From: Patella vulgata
Taxonomy: Eukaryota > Mollusca > Gastropoda > Patellidae
Assembly: GCF_932274485.2 (NCBI RefSeq)
Contig: NC_065883.2
Span: 68,863,210 to 68,927,209 of the forward strand
Length of the DNA stretch: 64,000 nt
Direction: 5' to 3'
Part shown: positions 35,296-46,873 of the stretch, piece by piece
How the letters are laid out: each line of letters starts with the position of its first letter
Position numbering within the stretch: position 1 is the stretch's first letter
The notes under the pieces: model-generated
The model's input: the letters and a program-made list of their open reading frames with translations, nothing else
Told to the model about the DNA's origin: nothing
Database searches by the model: none
Made by a program: the position numbers and the translations under genes

Positions 35296-35570
35296 ATGTA
35301 TTCGGGATTATCTCCCTTCTCTAACAGTTTATAAAACAAGTCAACAGTTATTGTGCCGTCCAATTCATGACATATACATAGGGATGGTGAAATGAAAGTT
35401 TGAGTAAAATTTATCCGATTGTTATTGCATTATTTACTGACTATATTTAAAGTATGTTTAAATCCACTCTTGAATATTGTAACATTATCAACCTCTATAT
35501 TATTATTATCTATAGATCTCATTCTACGTTTATAGATAGAAAATCTAGCACAATTAAAATTCTAATTACA

Positions 35571-35798
35571 ATGAAATGAAATGAAATGAAATGAAATGAA
35601 ATGTTGTTTAACGTCTTATTGTTTTGCTCCTAAACTGGGCTAATGAAGACGGGCACACACCATACAGTGTGCTATAAGGGAAATTTTGCCCGGGCAGCGG
35701 CGCAACGGCCTACTCTTATATCGAATTCCAACTGCCAAGGGATCTTTTACGTACACGCCAATTTGTACACTGGACCTCGGTTTTTCGTCTCATCCTGT
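35571..35798 (-). mobile_element. SINE-B, 5' truncated, inserted in a LINE
   Basis: (ATGAA)n, then the body up to CGGTTTTTCGTCTCATCC, where LINE-like sequence resumes. Confidence 0.88.
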
Positions 35799-36470
35799 TC
35801 ATTAGAGTGGGACGTGTTGTTAGATTGAAGTCCCAGTAATAAACAAGTGTTAAAATTGGGACCATATGGTAATCAATCATTAATAAATTCTTTAATTTTT
35901 GACTTAAAATTACGTAAATCGAAACATTCAATAAATAAATGCTGCAAATCTTCAGTCCCAACCTTACATCCAGAACACAACTCATCATCAATTTTACCAA
36001 TTTTTTGTAATTTGGACATTGTACAGTCTATATTGTGGGCTATTTCATAATCCGGGGTAACGGTGGCTAAGTGGGTAAGACGCTGGCTCGCTAGCCTGGA
36101 GGTCGGGTGTTCGATCCCTGCATTGGCCGAGAAAGTTCACCCAGATTTTCCGGCGTGGTTCCCCTTTGTCAGTGATGCAGGACGGAGGGCCTGACAAGGA
36201 CAGCTGTCTAGTCATTCGGATGAGACGAAAAACCGAGGTCCCGTGTACACATTGGCGTGCACGTAAAAGATCCCTTGACAGTTGGAATTCGATATAAGAG
36301 TAGGCCGTAGTGCCGCTGAATATATAATTAACCTGTTGTTACCATCCAGGTGATGACCGACAATCTCACTGATATTATCAATATGCATAGCACTCCGAGA
36401 TAAAACTTTCAATATTCCAACAAAACTAGAGAAAATCGGACAACTGAATCTTCTCATGGAGGCCAATATA
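35799..36470 (-). mobile_element. LINE relic with zinc-knuckle region, split by a SINE-B
   Basis: From 36056 to 35800 the minus strand reads IAHNIDCTMSKLQKIGKIDD, then CSGCKVGTEDLQHLFIEC and RNFKSKIKEF. The C-x2-C-x8-H-x4-C cluster after LxKIGxID is the zinc-binding block near the C-terminus of LINE polymerases. One in-frame TGA follows (FIND-stop-LPYG). A SINE-B at 36052-36318 separates a further possible piece (IDNISEIVGHHLDGNNRLII). Confidence 0.75.
36052..36318 (+). mobile_element. SINE-B, 3' truncated, inside the LINE relic
   Basis: The complete head GTAACGGTGGCTAAGTGGG and body stop at GGCCGTAGTGCCGCTG. The loss of the 3' end is unusual for a retroposed copy and suggests later deletion. 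Confidence 0.88.
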
Positions 36471-36514
36471 AGCTATTGTTAAAATTTAATAACGACAGTC
36501 TATTACACATGTCA

Positions 36515-37160
36515 TCGTATGCGTTATTGTGTTCCGAATAAATAAATATATACTCATTTATTGAAAGTGAAATTGAATGTCAGTACGTACGTTATGTGTG
36601 AATGTTATATACTAGGTAATATGCGAGGTATACACTATATGACACTCTTCGTACACAGGGCATGATATGCGTTATGGGAGGTTGGATGGCCGAATGGTTA
36701 GCACGTGCGTGCTGTATCACAAGGCCTGCCATTGAGTCAACTGGCGTGGTTTCGAATCCCCGGTTGTACGTGACAAGGAGTAGGGTCGCCTGTCCAACCT
36801 CGTGGGTTTTCTCCGGGTCCTCCAGTTTCCTCCCACTGCTAAAGACCCCTACACGCAAGCGAATTATTGAAATAAAATTAAACCATATGTTAGTCCCGAA
36901 ATGACCTAGTTTGTGTCGAGTGAACGTTAAACCCCATTTCTCTCTCTCTCTCTCTCGATATGCGTTATTATGAACCAAACAAATAAATATATAATAATTT
37001 ACTGAAATTGAATGTCAGTACGTACGTTACTCATAATAATTAAATATACCTAGGTAGGTATATGCGAGGTAATACATATACGATATACCTAGGTAGGTAT
37101 ATGCGAGGTAATATATATATATATATATACGATATACCTAGGTAGGTATATACAAGGTAA
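36515..37160. repeat. Duplicated AT-rich block plus a TACCTAGGTA array
   Basis: TGCGTTATTRTG to TGTCAGTACGTACGTTA occurs at 36518-36595 and 36962-37028. Downstream, CGATATACCTAGGTAGGTAT units with GCGAGGTAATA recur three times. Confidence 0.75.
36676..36956 (+). mobile_element. SINE-A, full length with 12-bp target duplication
   Basis: GATATGCGTTAT at 36664-36675 and 36957-36968. The head is GGATGGCCGAATGGTTAGC, with box B GGTTTCGAATCCCCGG, the CTCCGGGTCCTCC core and the ACGTTAAACCCCATTTC tail. This is the reference copy for SINE-A. Confidence 0.95.
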
Positions 37161-38150
37161 TATACATAAGACATACAATAGTCGTCTATATTACACTAGT
37201 ATCTATAATAATACCACATAGATAAATATGAATTGTTGCCAACCATTCACAAACGCTTGTGTTTTGTTGTTAACTATTATATAGATCCGAGCTCGCCGAT
37301 ACTCGTAGATTGATACGGCTCACTGAAAATGGCGTCCGGTTAAAGCATTATATTATATATATATGTTTGTGTGTGAGTGGACTCTATCGTAATAAATTAT
37401 ATATAGTTTAATTAAGGTTTTAATTTACTGGTTTGAAGGATATTCGAGTCGTCCTTTTATTTTCTAGTGTACGTATTTGATCGGATTCTATGTTTCATGG
37501 ACACGATTCAGAGTTTACCGTTATGTTGATTTTACTGTGGAATATTATACATGAGATATAAACGTGATGCACCACATCAGTAAAGGTAGGCTTGTTATTA
37601 TAATAATATTATATTATAAACGGAAACATAGTTTTATTATAAAATTGTCGTCTTGGGTATTTCGTAATTCAATGTCCTATTAACAAAGCGGAACTAATAA
37701 AATTGATTTTTTTAAATGAAAAAATAAGCGAGATTTACGCGGAATTGTGTTCGTTATGTAGTAAAGATGGTCATATCTTCTCATGGAATCCCCCTGTTAT
37801 ATTACGTAATGAGTGACGTCATTGATTAATGTGTGTCTGTGTAAAAGATATTCTATTAGTAAGTGCATACAAGAAGATCGGACTACACGCAAACAAACCG
37901 AAAAGACAAACCCGCGGACAAGACACAAAGTACACGGACATTGTAAGCAATAAACAACAAATATCAAATCAAGTGAATGTATCCTAGGGGCCAGCCGCAC
38001 GCGTCCACTATCATAACAGACTATATAGTTTCTAACCGATAATTGTACGCCTACAATATAATAAAGAGATATTCAGATTTCATTCAATTGAATTTATATT
38101 ATAAAAATGATAAAGCAAAAAGAATGGTATATTATATATAACATTTCAAG
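37161..38150. other. AT-rich, no feature seen
   Basis: Only short AT microsatellites are visible. No gene recognised. Confidence 0.4.
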
Positions 38151-38275
38151 TCAACGGTATCGATTGTTTTTTTGATTGGTATAGGTTGTTCTAGTGAACG
38201 ATATGTGTTGTTCTAGTGTACGGTGTTGGTTGTTTTAGTTAACGGTGTTGATTGTTCTAGTGAACGGTGAAGAAA
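38150..38275. repeat. Minisatellite of GGTTGTTYTAGTGAACGGT units
   Basis: Five imperfect units of about 23-25 bp. Confidence 0.75.
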
Positions 38276-38436
38276 GGAGAAAAGGGCCCCAAAATAAATG
38301 GTACTGTGCATTTTAAATTTCGTTGTGACCCCGTTGCCGTCATATACTCAGATCTTAGAGGTCACACCCTTCACTCAAGTGCGTAAGATGGAGAACAAAT
38401 TACAATAAATATCTATAGAACTTTAAATATAATCGA

Positions 38437-38490
38437 ACCCGTAACTCCCTGGTTAGTGAACCATCGCCTTAATCCCTGAGCCACTAATAC
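38437..38490 (-). mobile_element. SINE-B head fragment
   Basis: GAACCCGTAACTCCCTGGTT to CCCTGAGCCACTA looks like the tRNA-like head in reverse. Confidence 0.5.
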
Positions 38491-38769
38491 TTAAAGATGT
38501 ATTATGTAAGAGCTAATTCTGCGAACATTACCATTTTTTTGTGGTTTTGTTTTAGTGTCAAATGTTATATAAATTATTATGTAGATATTTATTCACATGA
38601 TAGGCCCATAATCAACTATCTAGACCATCGGATGGTCGAAATATATAATGGATTAGAACACTCTCGCAATTTAATAATTGATTAACGTTAAAATGGATAG
38701 TCAAGACTGTGTTTATTATCGTAGAGATGCTACTTGGCAATCGGGACTAACGTGTTTAAAACTACACTC

Positions 38770-38772
<3 letters not shown>

Positions 38773-38805
<33 letters not shown>

Positions 38806-38914
38806 AACGTCCAGTCGACACAAACTACATCATTTTCGGGAATAACATATGGTTCAATATTTCAATTATTCGCTTGCGCGTAGGGGTCTTTAGATGGGAG
38901 GAAACCAGAATAAA
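38773..38914 (-). mobile_element. SINE-A 3' half
   Basis: A GA tract, GTTTAACGTCCAGTCGACAC to GATGGGAGGAAACCAGA. Confidence 0.85.
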
Positions 38915-38916
38915 GT

Positions 38917-39020
38917 AATTTGATTGAAAATTTCAATATATTCATTTTGCATTATCTATTTTTTAATGTTTATAGCAAGAACGGACCGCTCTTTATATAA
39001 ATCTAACATGAGCAAATAAT
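38917..39020 (+). mobile_element. MITE T5 fragment
   Basis: TTTGATTGAAAATTTCAATA, GCATTATCTATTTTTTAATG and AGCAAGAACGGACCGCTCTT. Confidence 0.6.
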
Positions 39021-39508
39021 GCATCTTGCATGTTATTCGGTACAATACCCAGTACATATAATTCACAAATTGACCCTATTTAAGTTTACAATATCCCGAC
39101 TGAAACAAGTCATGGCGTTAATAATTCGATTATCAAGTGGGTGGGGTATGGTGGATTACAAACATAATATTAAAACAGCTCTTTAACAAACATTCATTAT
39201 TGAAATACTCATATAAACGTAATCCTTAATACACGTCAACGATTGTTCGGAGAAATGTTCAGCAATTTATCAGATTTTTTTCCCTGGTGTCATTAAGACC
39301 TATGAAAATAAATAAAGAAATGTCTCATTGTAAAATAAACATAATATAAATACTTTTAAATCAATTTCCAATAAAACCATTGTTAAATGTTGAATAGATA
39401 TCAATATACAACACAAAGAATAATCCCGGTTTATATGGTTATACTTGTATAAAGACATAAAGGGAGATAATAAAATCGGGTTTAACGTCCTACTTTCCCG
39501 AGATGTGT

Positions 39509-39840
39509 GTGTGTGAGAGAGAGAGGGGGGGAGAAATGGGGTTTAACGTCCACTCGACACAAACTAGGTCATTTCGGGACTAACATATGGTTTAATTTTA
39601 TTTCAATAATTTGCTTGCGCGTAGGGGTCTTTAGCAGTAGGAGGAAACCGGAGGACCCGTAGAAAACCCACGAGGTTAGACAGTTGACCCTACTCCTTGT
39701 CACGTACAACCGAGGATTCGTAACCATGCTAGTTGACTCAATGACAGGCCTTATGATTCAGCGCGCACGTGCTAACCATTCGGCCATCCAACCCCCCTAA
39801 CGTCAACAAACTAGGCCATTTCGGGATTAGCCTATGAATA
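39509..39840 (-). mobile_element. SINE-A, full length, with a second 3' fragment at its 5' side
   Basis: GA tract to GGCCATCCAACC at 39799, then CGTCAACAAACTAGGCCATT of another copy. A short SINE-B tail complement (GGGTTTAACGTCCTACTTTC) precedes it. Confidence 0.85.
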
Positions 39841-39990
39841 TACATTTGTAGAGCGCCACATCCATCTAAAGGCATGCTCAAAGCGCAGTGAGACAAAAGC
39901 TATATTCACAGTGAACAGAAAGTTTAATTCTCATAGCATTCCCGAAATGAGTGAGTGTTAAGCTGCGATTTGAAAGTGTAGTTAAAGTTT
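39840..39990. other. Fragment with AGAGCGCCACA and CTCAAAGCGC motifs
   Basis: Resembles a short interspersed sequence common in aquatic animals. I cannot name the family. Confidence 0.3.
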
Positions 39991-40054
39991 CACTAGGGTA
40001 CACTGGATTTTATAATAGCCCTTTGATTAATGTTTATATACAATCTTTATTTCG

Positions 40055-40295
40055 CTTAGGTACCGCGGTGATTCAATGAGTCTGGTTGCCGCGGATTCGA
40101 GTCAGATCTCCTCTTGTTAGTGGTGCAAAGAAAGAACGTATTGCCGTTTTGGTGGGATGAAAAGCCGATGCCCCACTGCGCCATTTTGAAGCATAGCGCT
40201 AGCTTCTTATCTAGCAGGCCCCGGTTACGAGCCAGATTTCCTTTTGATAGTGGGCAAAGGAAAAAACGTCTGATGGTTCACAGTGACAAACTGTA
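40055..40295 (+). mobile_element. Decayed SINE-B
   Basis: GTACCGCGGTGATTCAATGA, GGATTCGAGTCAGATCTCC and GTTAGTGGTGCAAAG. Its middle is partly repeated. Confidence 0.5.
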
Positions 40296-40350
40296 GATGG
40301 CGCGCTACATTACGTTTGTAGTTACCGGTCTTATGATTGCTTGTCTACAT

Positions 40351-40590
40351 CGGGGAGTTGGACGGTCCAATGGTTAGCACGTGCGCGCTGTATCATTAGG
40401 CCTGTCATCGAGTCAATTGGCGTGGTTTCGAATCCCCGGTTGTACGTGACAAGGAGTAGGGTCGCCTTTCCAACCTCGTAGGTTTTCTCCGGGTCCTCCG
40501 GTTTCCTCCTACGCGCAAGCGAATTATTGAAATAGAATTGGACCATAGGTTAGTCCCGAAATGACCTAGTTTGTGTCGAGTGGACGTTAG

Positions 40591-40621
<31 letters not shown>
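40351..40621 (+). mobile_element. SINE-A with 12-bp target duplication
   Basis: GCTTGTCTACAT at 40339-40350 and 40622-40633. The internal CACTGCTAAAGACCCC segment is deleted. Confidence 0.93.
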
Positions 40622-40624
<3 letters not shown>

Positions 40625-40633
40625 TGTCTACAT

Positions 40634-41250
40634 TTAGTAGTCTGATATATAACCCCTACGGAATGGCCCCACATTCATCGTTTGTGACAATATGTTATAC
40701 AGTATTATATAGGTTTGATTATAATATTGACCGTGAGTGGGCTTCATTTAAGAAGGAAATTACAATTTATAATGGTATAATTATGTGATTATATTAACGC
40801 GGCTTTGTAACGTAAAGTTATACAATTGTGAAGAAGAGATTAGGTTAAGTGCATTCTACACACAGAGAACTATCTAATTTGAGAATAGATCTCTGTCCTT
40901 AATGGTCGCCATATTGAAAAATTAGTGTACTGGTAAATTTTTAGGTTCTAATCCGTTTCTTACCCACTAAGACCAAATAAACATGTCCAATTTCATTACC
41001 CATTAAAATGGAACCGGAATAAATGCTACTACTTCTCAACATTCTCGAAATGAATTTAGCGTTTTCGAAAAACATATCGTAAAAAAGAGAGTAGGAATGT
41101 CGGTCAACTAGCTTCGTGACAGATAGCGTAAGTTTCGTATGGGTTGAGTGGAATGATACTTGCTTCCCACTGACGTAAAATCCGTCAAATAGTTTCTAGC
41201 TTTAGTTTAATTCTAACACAATGACCTACAGAGATGTGTTGATTCCCCTA
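40634..41250. other. No feature seen
   Basis: AT-rich single-copy-looking sequence. Confidence 0.4.
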
Positions 41251-41256
41251 AGAATC

Positions 41257-41559
41257 GAGAGAAAGAGAGAAAGAGAGAGAGAGATAGCGAGAGAGAGAGA
41301 TGGGGTTTAACGTCCACTCGACACAAACTTGGTCATTTCGGGACTAACATATGGTTTAATTTTATTTCAATAATTCGCTTGCGTGTAGGGTTCTTTAGCA
41401 GTGGGAGGAAACTGGAGGACCCGGAGAAAACCCACGAGGTTGGACAGGGGACCCTACTCCCTATCACGTACAATCGGGGATTCGAAACCACGCCAGTTGA
41501 CTCAATGACAGACTTTATGATACAGCGCGCACACGCTAACCATTCAGCCCCCCCCCCCT
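41257..41559 (-). mobile_element. SINE-A, full length
   Basis: A long GA tract, GGGGTTTAACGTCCACTCG to CTAACCATTCAGCCCCC. TAAGAATC is found at 41249-41256 and 41560-41567. A C run of about 10 marks the 5' end. Confidence 0.9.
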
Positions 41560-41734
41560 TAAGAATCAAGTATAGGGCACGGTATTCAGAAATGTGAGAA
41601 AGGGAGAGAATTTGAAATATCTAGAAATATACGAATTAAATTATTCTATTCAAATTAAGTCGACCAACTTGTACAAAAATGGTAACAGCGATAATTTCAA
41701 AATTCAAAAACTCCAGCCTCTAAGACAAAGACAA

Positions 41735-41966
41735 AGCATTCTTTGACTTACGTTAAGAATTTACTCAACTTTCAATCACTTTTTATGAGAAATATCTTTG
41801 ATCCAGAAACACAGAAATTTGCACATAGTTTCTTATTGATGTATTTGATACATTAAAACAACAAAAATTTTATAAAGGGCTATATGCTATATTTTAGTTA
41901 AACTAAGGCGAACAATTTTTAGTAAATTCTTAACTTAATTCTGAGAATGCTTCGTGAAAACCGGGG
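41735..41966 (+). mobile_element. GGGCC fold-back element (GTTTTCACGAAGCATTCTC end)
   Basis: Ends CTGAGAATGCTTCGTGAAAA then CCGGGGCC. The interior matches 57712-57865 in reverse. Confidence 0.55.
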
Positions 41967-42019
41967 CCAGAATTATTTATTGTTATAATATGGGAGATCA
42001 GATAAAGAACTTGACGATG

Positions 42020-42702
42020 TAAAGGGAATATGCTGAAAACTTCAGTCAATTGCCTCACTCTAAGCCGACAAAACATTATTTTAAAATCTTTGTAGCCTCG
42101 ATTGTCATTGTTAGCGCTATCGCGAAAAGTAACAAAGTCTCGATTATCCGTTGAAAATCGGACACATAAGATGGCATCGAACGTTGATTATGGTTTTTTC
42201 TTGTTAAACATACATTATGCAAGAGCTAAATCTGTCTATTGCAGGTCTTTCTTTAGGCCTGAAATGTTATCTAAATTATTAATTAGACATTAATTAACTT
42301 ATCCAGACCATAATCAACTCAAGATGGCATCTCTAGCCTACGATCTTTAGTGGATTATGAGCCAATTTACTGCATAACTTTCCTTCACGATTTAACGATT
42401 AAATGGATAATCGAGACTATGCTGTTTATCGTACTGACTTTATGAATGATGATCGAGGCTAGGCGGAAATTTCAATCGCTTAGTTCTCGGTTCATTATGG
42501 ATCAATTTGAATGACATTTTCAGCAAATTGCCTTTACATTATCTAGTTTTTAACTATTATAGTGAGAACTGCCAACTCTTTATGGAATCTCCCATAATGT
42601 ATCTTTAATAAATGTCTAATTAATAGTTTATGTAACATTTCATGCCAAAAGAAAGACCTGCAATAGGCAGATTTACTTCTTGCATAATGTATGTTTAAGC
42701 AA
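42020..42702. mobile_element. MITE T5 copies in head-to-head and nested arrangement
   Basis: A reverse fragment (GCTGAAAACTTCAGTCAATT) precedes a forward copy from AACATACATTATGCAAGAGC (42207) to CCCATAATGTATCTTTAA (42610). A reverse left-end fragment reaching GCATAATGTATGTTTAA follows near 42695. Confidence 0.7.
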
Positions 42703-42847
42703 TATAAAATGAAGAACGTGTCGACCAGGTGATAATTGCCAGACATGTCAACACACACAATATTGTACCATTAATCAATGATTATTCAAATAACGATCTG
42801 TTTACCGAATGTCGCTAATATATTTATACAATAAATACGTCTAGAAA

Positions 42848-43507
42848 TGGGAGCCGCTGTGGCTCACTGAGTAAGGAAAATGAAAATGAAATGGGGTTTA
42901 ACGTCCTACTGTTCTGCTCCGACTGGGCTAATGATGACCGGTTTCGCCATACAGTGTACTATGAGGGACATTTTGTTCGGACAGTGGCACTATGGCCTAC
43001 TCTTATATCAAATTCCAACTGCCAAGGGATTGTTTACGTGCACGCCAATGTGTACACGGGACTTCGGTTTTTCGTCCCATCCGAACGACTACACGTTGTC
43101 CCTTAAGCCAGGCCCTCTGTCCTGCACCACTGACAAGGAGGAACAACCCCAAATAATCCCGATGAACTTTCTCGGCCAAAGCAGGGATCGAACACGCGAC
43201 CTCCAGGCTAGCGAGCCAAAATTTTACTCACTGAGTCACCGTGGCTCCCATTGAGTGAGGAGCTGACTTACTAACCAGGAGCCCTTGTTTGGCCGAGACG
43301 GTTCCCCAGGATTTTCCAGCGTGGTTCCTCCTTGTCAGTGGTGCAGGGCGTGGACCATGGTGTGCATGTAAAAGAATCCTTTACAGCTGGAATGCAGTTG
43401 CTGTCCGAAAAACATTGCCCTTATAGCACACGTCATGGGATATTCTTGTATTCAATAGCCTGATTTGTGCAGGAAAAAAGACGTTACTTAAATACCATTT
43501 CATTCAT
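42848..43507 (+). mobile_element. SINE-B interrupted by an opposite SINE-B
   Basis: The head GAGCCGCTGTGGCTCACTGA at 42848 continues at about 43250 (TGAGTGAGGAGCTGACTTAC) to a decayed body ending CATTTCATTC. Confidence 0.75.
42878..43249 (-). mobile_element. SINE-B, full length, nested in another SINE-B
   Basis: AAATGAAATGGGGTTTAACG to GAGTCACCGTGGCTCCCAT. GAGTAAGG and GAGTGAGG on either side look like the target duplication. Confidence 0.85.
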
Positions 43508-43518
43508 ACATTATCAGA

Positions 43519-43797
43519 AGGGGGGGGGGGGGGTTGCATGGCCAAATGGTTAGCTCATGCGCGTTGTATAATAATGTCTGTCATTGAGTCAAATGGCGTG
43601 GTTTCGATTCCCCGAATATAAGTGACAAGGAGTAGGGTCGCCTGTCCAACCTCGTGGGTTTTCTCCGGGTTATCCGGTTTCCTCCCATTGCTTAAGACCC
43701 CTACGTGTAAGTCAATTATTGAAATAAAATTGAACCAGATGTTATTCCCGAAATGGCCTAGTCTGTGTCGAGTGGACGTTAAACTCTCACTTTGTCC
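43519..43797 (+). mobile_element. SINE-A, full length, CT tail replaced by CTCACTTTG
   Basis: A G tract of 14, GCATGGCCAAATGGTTAGC, the core, then GTCGAGTGGACGTTAAA. Confidence 0.9.
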
Positions 43798-44103
43798 TAC
43801 CTCGTGGGTTTTCTCTGGGTCCTCCGATTCCCCCCCCCCCACACACACACACTGCTAAAGGCCCCTAGGCGCATCTCTCTGTGTTTTCTCCGGGTCATCC
43901 GGTTTCTTCCCATTGCTAAAGACCCCTACGCGCAAGCGAATTATTGATATAATATTATACCATATCTTAGTCCCGAAATGACCTTGTTGGTGTCGAGTGG
44001 ACTTTAAACTCTCACTTTGTCCTACCTCGTGGGTTTCCTCTGGGTCCTCCGATTTTCCCCCCACTGCTAAAGGCCCCTACGCGCATCTCTCTCTCTCTCT
44101 CTC
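43780..44103 (+). repeat. SINE-A 3'-half tandem duplication (about 222-bp step)
   Basis: TTTAAACTCTCACTTTGTCC then CTCGTGGGTT occurs at about 43784 and 44007. Each is followed by a core without a head, and a CT tail closes the array. Confidence 0.8.
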
Positions 44104-44149
44104 ATTATTATTATTACTATTGCCAATATAAGCAACATTATTATATATA

Positions 44150-44152
44150 CAT

Positions 44153-44213
<61 letters not shown>
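44150..44213. repeat. (AT)n microsatellite
   Basis: About 30 AT units. Confidence 0.95.
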
Positions 44214-44215
<2 letters not shown>

Positions 44216-44517
44216 ACTAATATACAAGGTGTATGTTGTAATACCAGTGTCTACCATATATACCTATTACATCATTCTCTTATAAAAACAACATATTTAT
44301 AGTTAATTAACACAGATAATTACAATATTGATTATATACGCATAGGTCTAATATATAATTTATATTTCAGATGCTTCCATTGTATGTTGACATTCTATTT
44401 TAACGACAAGAATGTGATCAGTACTTCTCCTTCAGTCTGATCGACATTTAAACAGGACATTAACAGATATTCTGGCAGCGGATTTAATTTAAAGATAAAA
44501 ATATAACTAACGTTAAA

Positions 44518-45265
44518 GGGATTAGGAAACATTCCAGTGAAGATATTCGACATAGATGAACCCTAGGATGTATTGAATGCATGGAAAAAGATCGAACTAT
44601 CGTGCAGTGAATTAGGAAACATTCCAGTGAAGAAATTCGACAAAAATGAACTCTTGAATACGTTGAATGCAAATAGAACGATCGAAGGAACGTTCAATGA
44701 ATTAGGAAACATTTCAGTGTAGAAATGCGACAGAAATGGGTGTGTTGAATGTAAGGAAAGCGCTCTAACTGTCGTTCAGTGAATTAAGAAACATTTCAAG
44801 TAAGACATTTGACAGAACAGCTCGCAGAAAGAATTCTTGGTGGTTTCAATTGCAAAGAAAACGACCTAAGTACCTTTGAGTGGATAAGCAAACATTAAAA
44901 TCAAGATATTTGACAAAAAAGATCGTAGAATGAAATCTTGGATGTGTTGAATGCGAATATAAGGATATTTAGCGTTTAATGGATTTGAAACATTTTCAGT
45001 GAAGCATTTGGACAATAACCCTCGTAGAAGGAACTCTTAGGTGTGTTGAATGGATTAAGAACCATTTTAATGCTTATAGAATCAACGTTTGGTGTGTATA
45101 AAACAAAGATAATGCCCCAAGAAACGTTTCAGTGGGTTAGGAGACATTTCAATGAAGAAATGCGACAAAAATGAAATATTGGATGTGGTGAATGCAGAGT
45201 TAAGGATCTAAACGTGTTTTGTGTTGATTAGGCAATATTTCATCTGGGAAATTCGAAAAAGAAAG
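44518..45265. repeat. Decaying tandem repeat, about 90-100-bp units, eight copies
   Basis: GAATTAGGAAACATTYCAGT then GAARAAATTCGACA and GTGTTGAATGC recur. The first three or four units are well preserved and later ones progressively lost. Confidence 0.8.
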
Positions 45266-45378
45266 TCGCTGAAGGAACTCTTCGCTCGTTCGATTTGATT
45301 AGAATCTAATTGTGTTTCGTGTGGATGATGACGTAATATATCGAGGCAAGTTTATAGAGTCTGTGTCAATGTGTGTTT

Positions 45379-45545
45379 TCAAATTACTCGTTGAATTAAT
45401 CAACATCCAAATTTCAAATTACTCGTTGAATTCATGAACATCCAAATTTCAAATTACTCGTTGAATTAATCATCATTCCAATCTCAAATTACTCGTTGAA
45501 TTAATCAACATTCCAATTTCAAATTACTCGTTGAATTAATTCAAC
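45379..45545. repeat. Tandem repeat, 35-36-bp units, five copies
   Basis: CAAATTACTCGTTGAATTAA then TCAACATYCCAATTT, very regular. Confidence 0.9.
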
Positions 45546-45779
45546 TAGTTCATTGGTTTTGAAACTTAGCACTATCTTTGGATCTTAAAGCTTCCTATAA
45601 ATGTTTATCCGAAAAGCAGTCAAATCAGTCTGTTTAAGGATTTTGCTTATTACCGTTGTTATCGTTGTTATTATTATTATAATCATTGTTGTTATTGCCG
45701 TTGTTATTGCAAAATTTGCGTAGCCCCACTTTCACTTACATGAATTAAAACTGAGAATAATATCTAGAACTAAAAGACA

Positions 45780-46095
45780 ATATCACAACAAAAGAAAGAC
45801 AAAACAAAAAGAAAAGAAAAAAAAACCACAAGAACGAATATTACAACAAAACAACGAATAAAAAACCCCAAAAAACGAATATCAATCAAAAGACAGAATT
45901 ACACAACAAAAGACAAAAGACAGAAAAACACAATAGAAGACAGAATATCACAACAAAAGACAAAATATCAAAACAAAAGACAAAAAACAGAATATCACAA
46001 CAAAAGACAGAATATCACAACAAAAGACAGAATAACAAAACAAAGGACAGAATATCACAACTGAAGACAAAATATCAAAACAAAAGAACGAATTA
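45780..46095. repeat. Purine-rich tandem repeat, ACAACAAAAGACAGAATATC units
   Basis: About 14 units of 18-20 bp with strong strand asymmetry (A-rich, almost no T outside TATC). Confidence 0.85.
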
Positions 46096-46589
46096 TAATG
46101 AAAAAAGATGATTAAATCCATTAGTGTTAATGCTGCAATAGTAGCTGTTTACTATAAGTATTCACATAGAATGTGACCCGTGTCTGTGTATGCTTTATTT
46201 AACAGTCGCTTCCACCGAAGTGATATCACCGACAAGAAAGTGACGTAGACATGGCTGACTGATGCTCATCTGGATTCAAGTATACGGTTCACCCTCAACA
46301 TTTCTTGTCAATACATTACATTCTCGGCAATGATATTTCCTTAATGTTGTGATCTCATACGCGACTAATGGAATTCAAGCATTCTCGGTTGACTGCTCGC
46401 CATATATAGAAAACAAAAGACAATAATGTGCAACGATGTGACACAATAGAAGCTATTTTAATATTTGATAAAAGTATTCTTATAATGTTTCTTAGAAACT
46501 AACGAACCAAGAGTTTAAAGAAAACATGTAATTGGCCATATTTAAAATTGACTTTGCAACCGATGTGTTACATACCGCGTTCAACACGA
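46096..46589. other. Upstream region of the ankyrin gene, no repeat recognised
   Basis: Contains a SINE-C-like tail motif near 46203-46240 (TTCCACCGAAGTGATATCAC). Candidate promoter area only by position. Confidence 0.35.
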
Positions 46590-46873
46590 CACGCGAGTTT
46601 TAGAAGACAACTGTGTCGTACGTTAATATAATTTGTTACACTGTCAAAGAAAAGGTAACTGTATTTTTTCTGTATAACAGATTGAAATTTGTTTTCGAAG
46701 TGGTGGTAATTTAGGATATTGATTAACGCTAGTTTTAGAAGACAACTGTGTCGTAGTTAATATAATTTGTTACACTGTCAAAGAAAAAAACCTCTTATTT
46801 TTTCTGTATAACAGATCGAAATTTGTTTTCTACCTTTTTGCGAAGTGTTGGGAATTGAGGATAATGACTAACA
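46590..46873 (+). promoter_or_regulatory. Tandemly duplicated 5' flank of the ankyrin gene with two candidate UTR splice acceptors
   Basis: A segment of about 135 bp (TTTTAGAAGACAACTGTG to the GGTAATTTAGGATA region) is followed by a diverged second copy that runs into the start codon. Each copy contains a T-rich tract ending TGTATAACAG, at 46680 and 46814. These would serve as 3' splice sites if a 5' UTR exon lies upstream. No TATA box or transcription start can be fixed from sequence alone. Confidence 0.5.

Noticed and set aside
36676-36760. tRNA gene
   Set aside because: Box A and box B are present, but the sequence continues into a SINE body and no complete cloverleaf with an acceptor stem is seen. 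The same applies to all SINE heads in the window.
37250-37340. Possible promoter or exon with ATGGCGTCCGG-like sequence
   Set aside because: The open frame is only a few codons and there is no supporting splice or coding signal.
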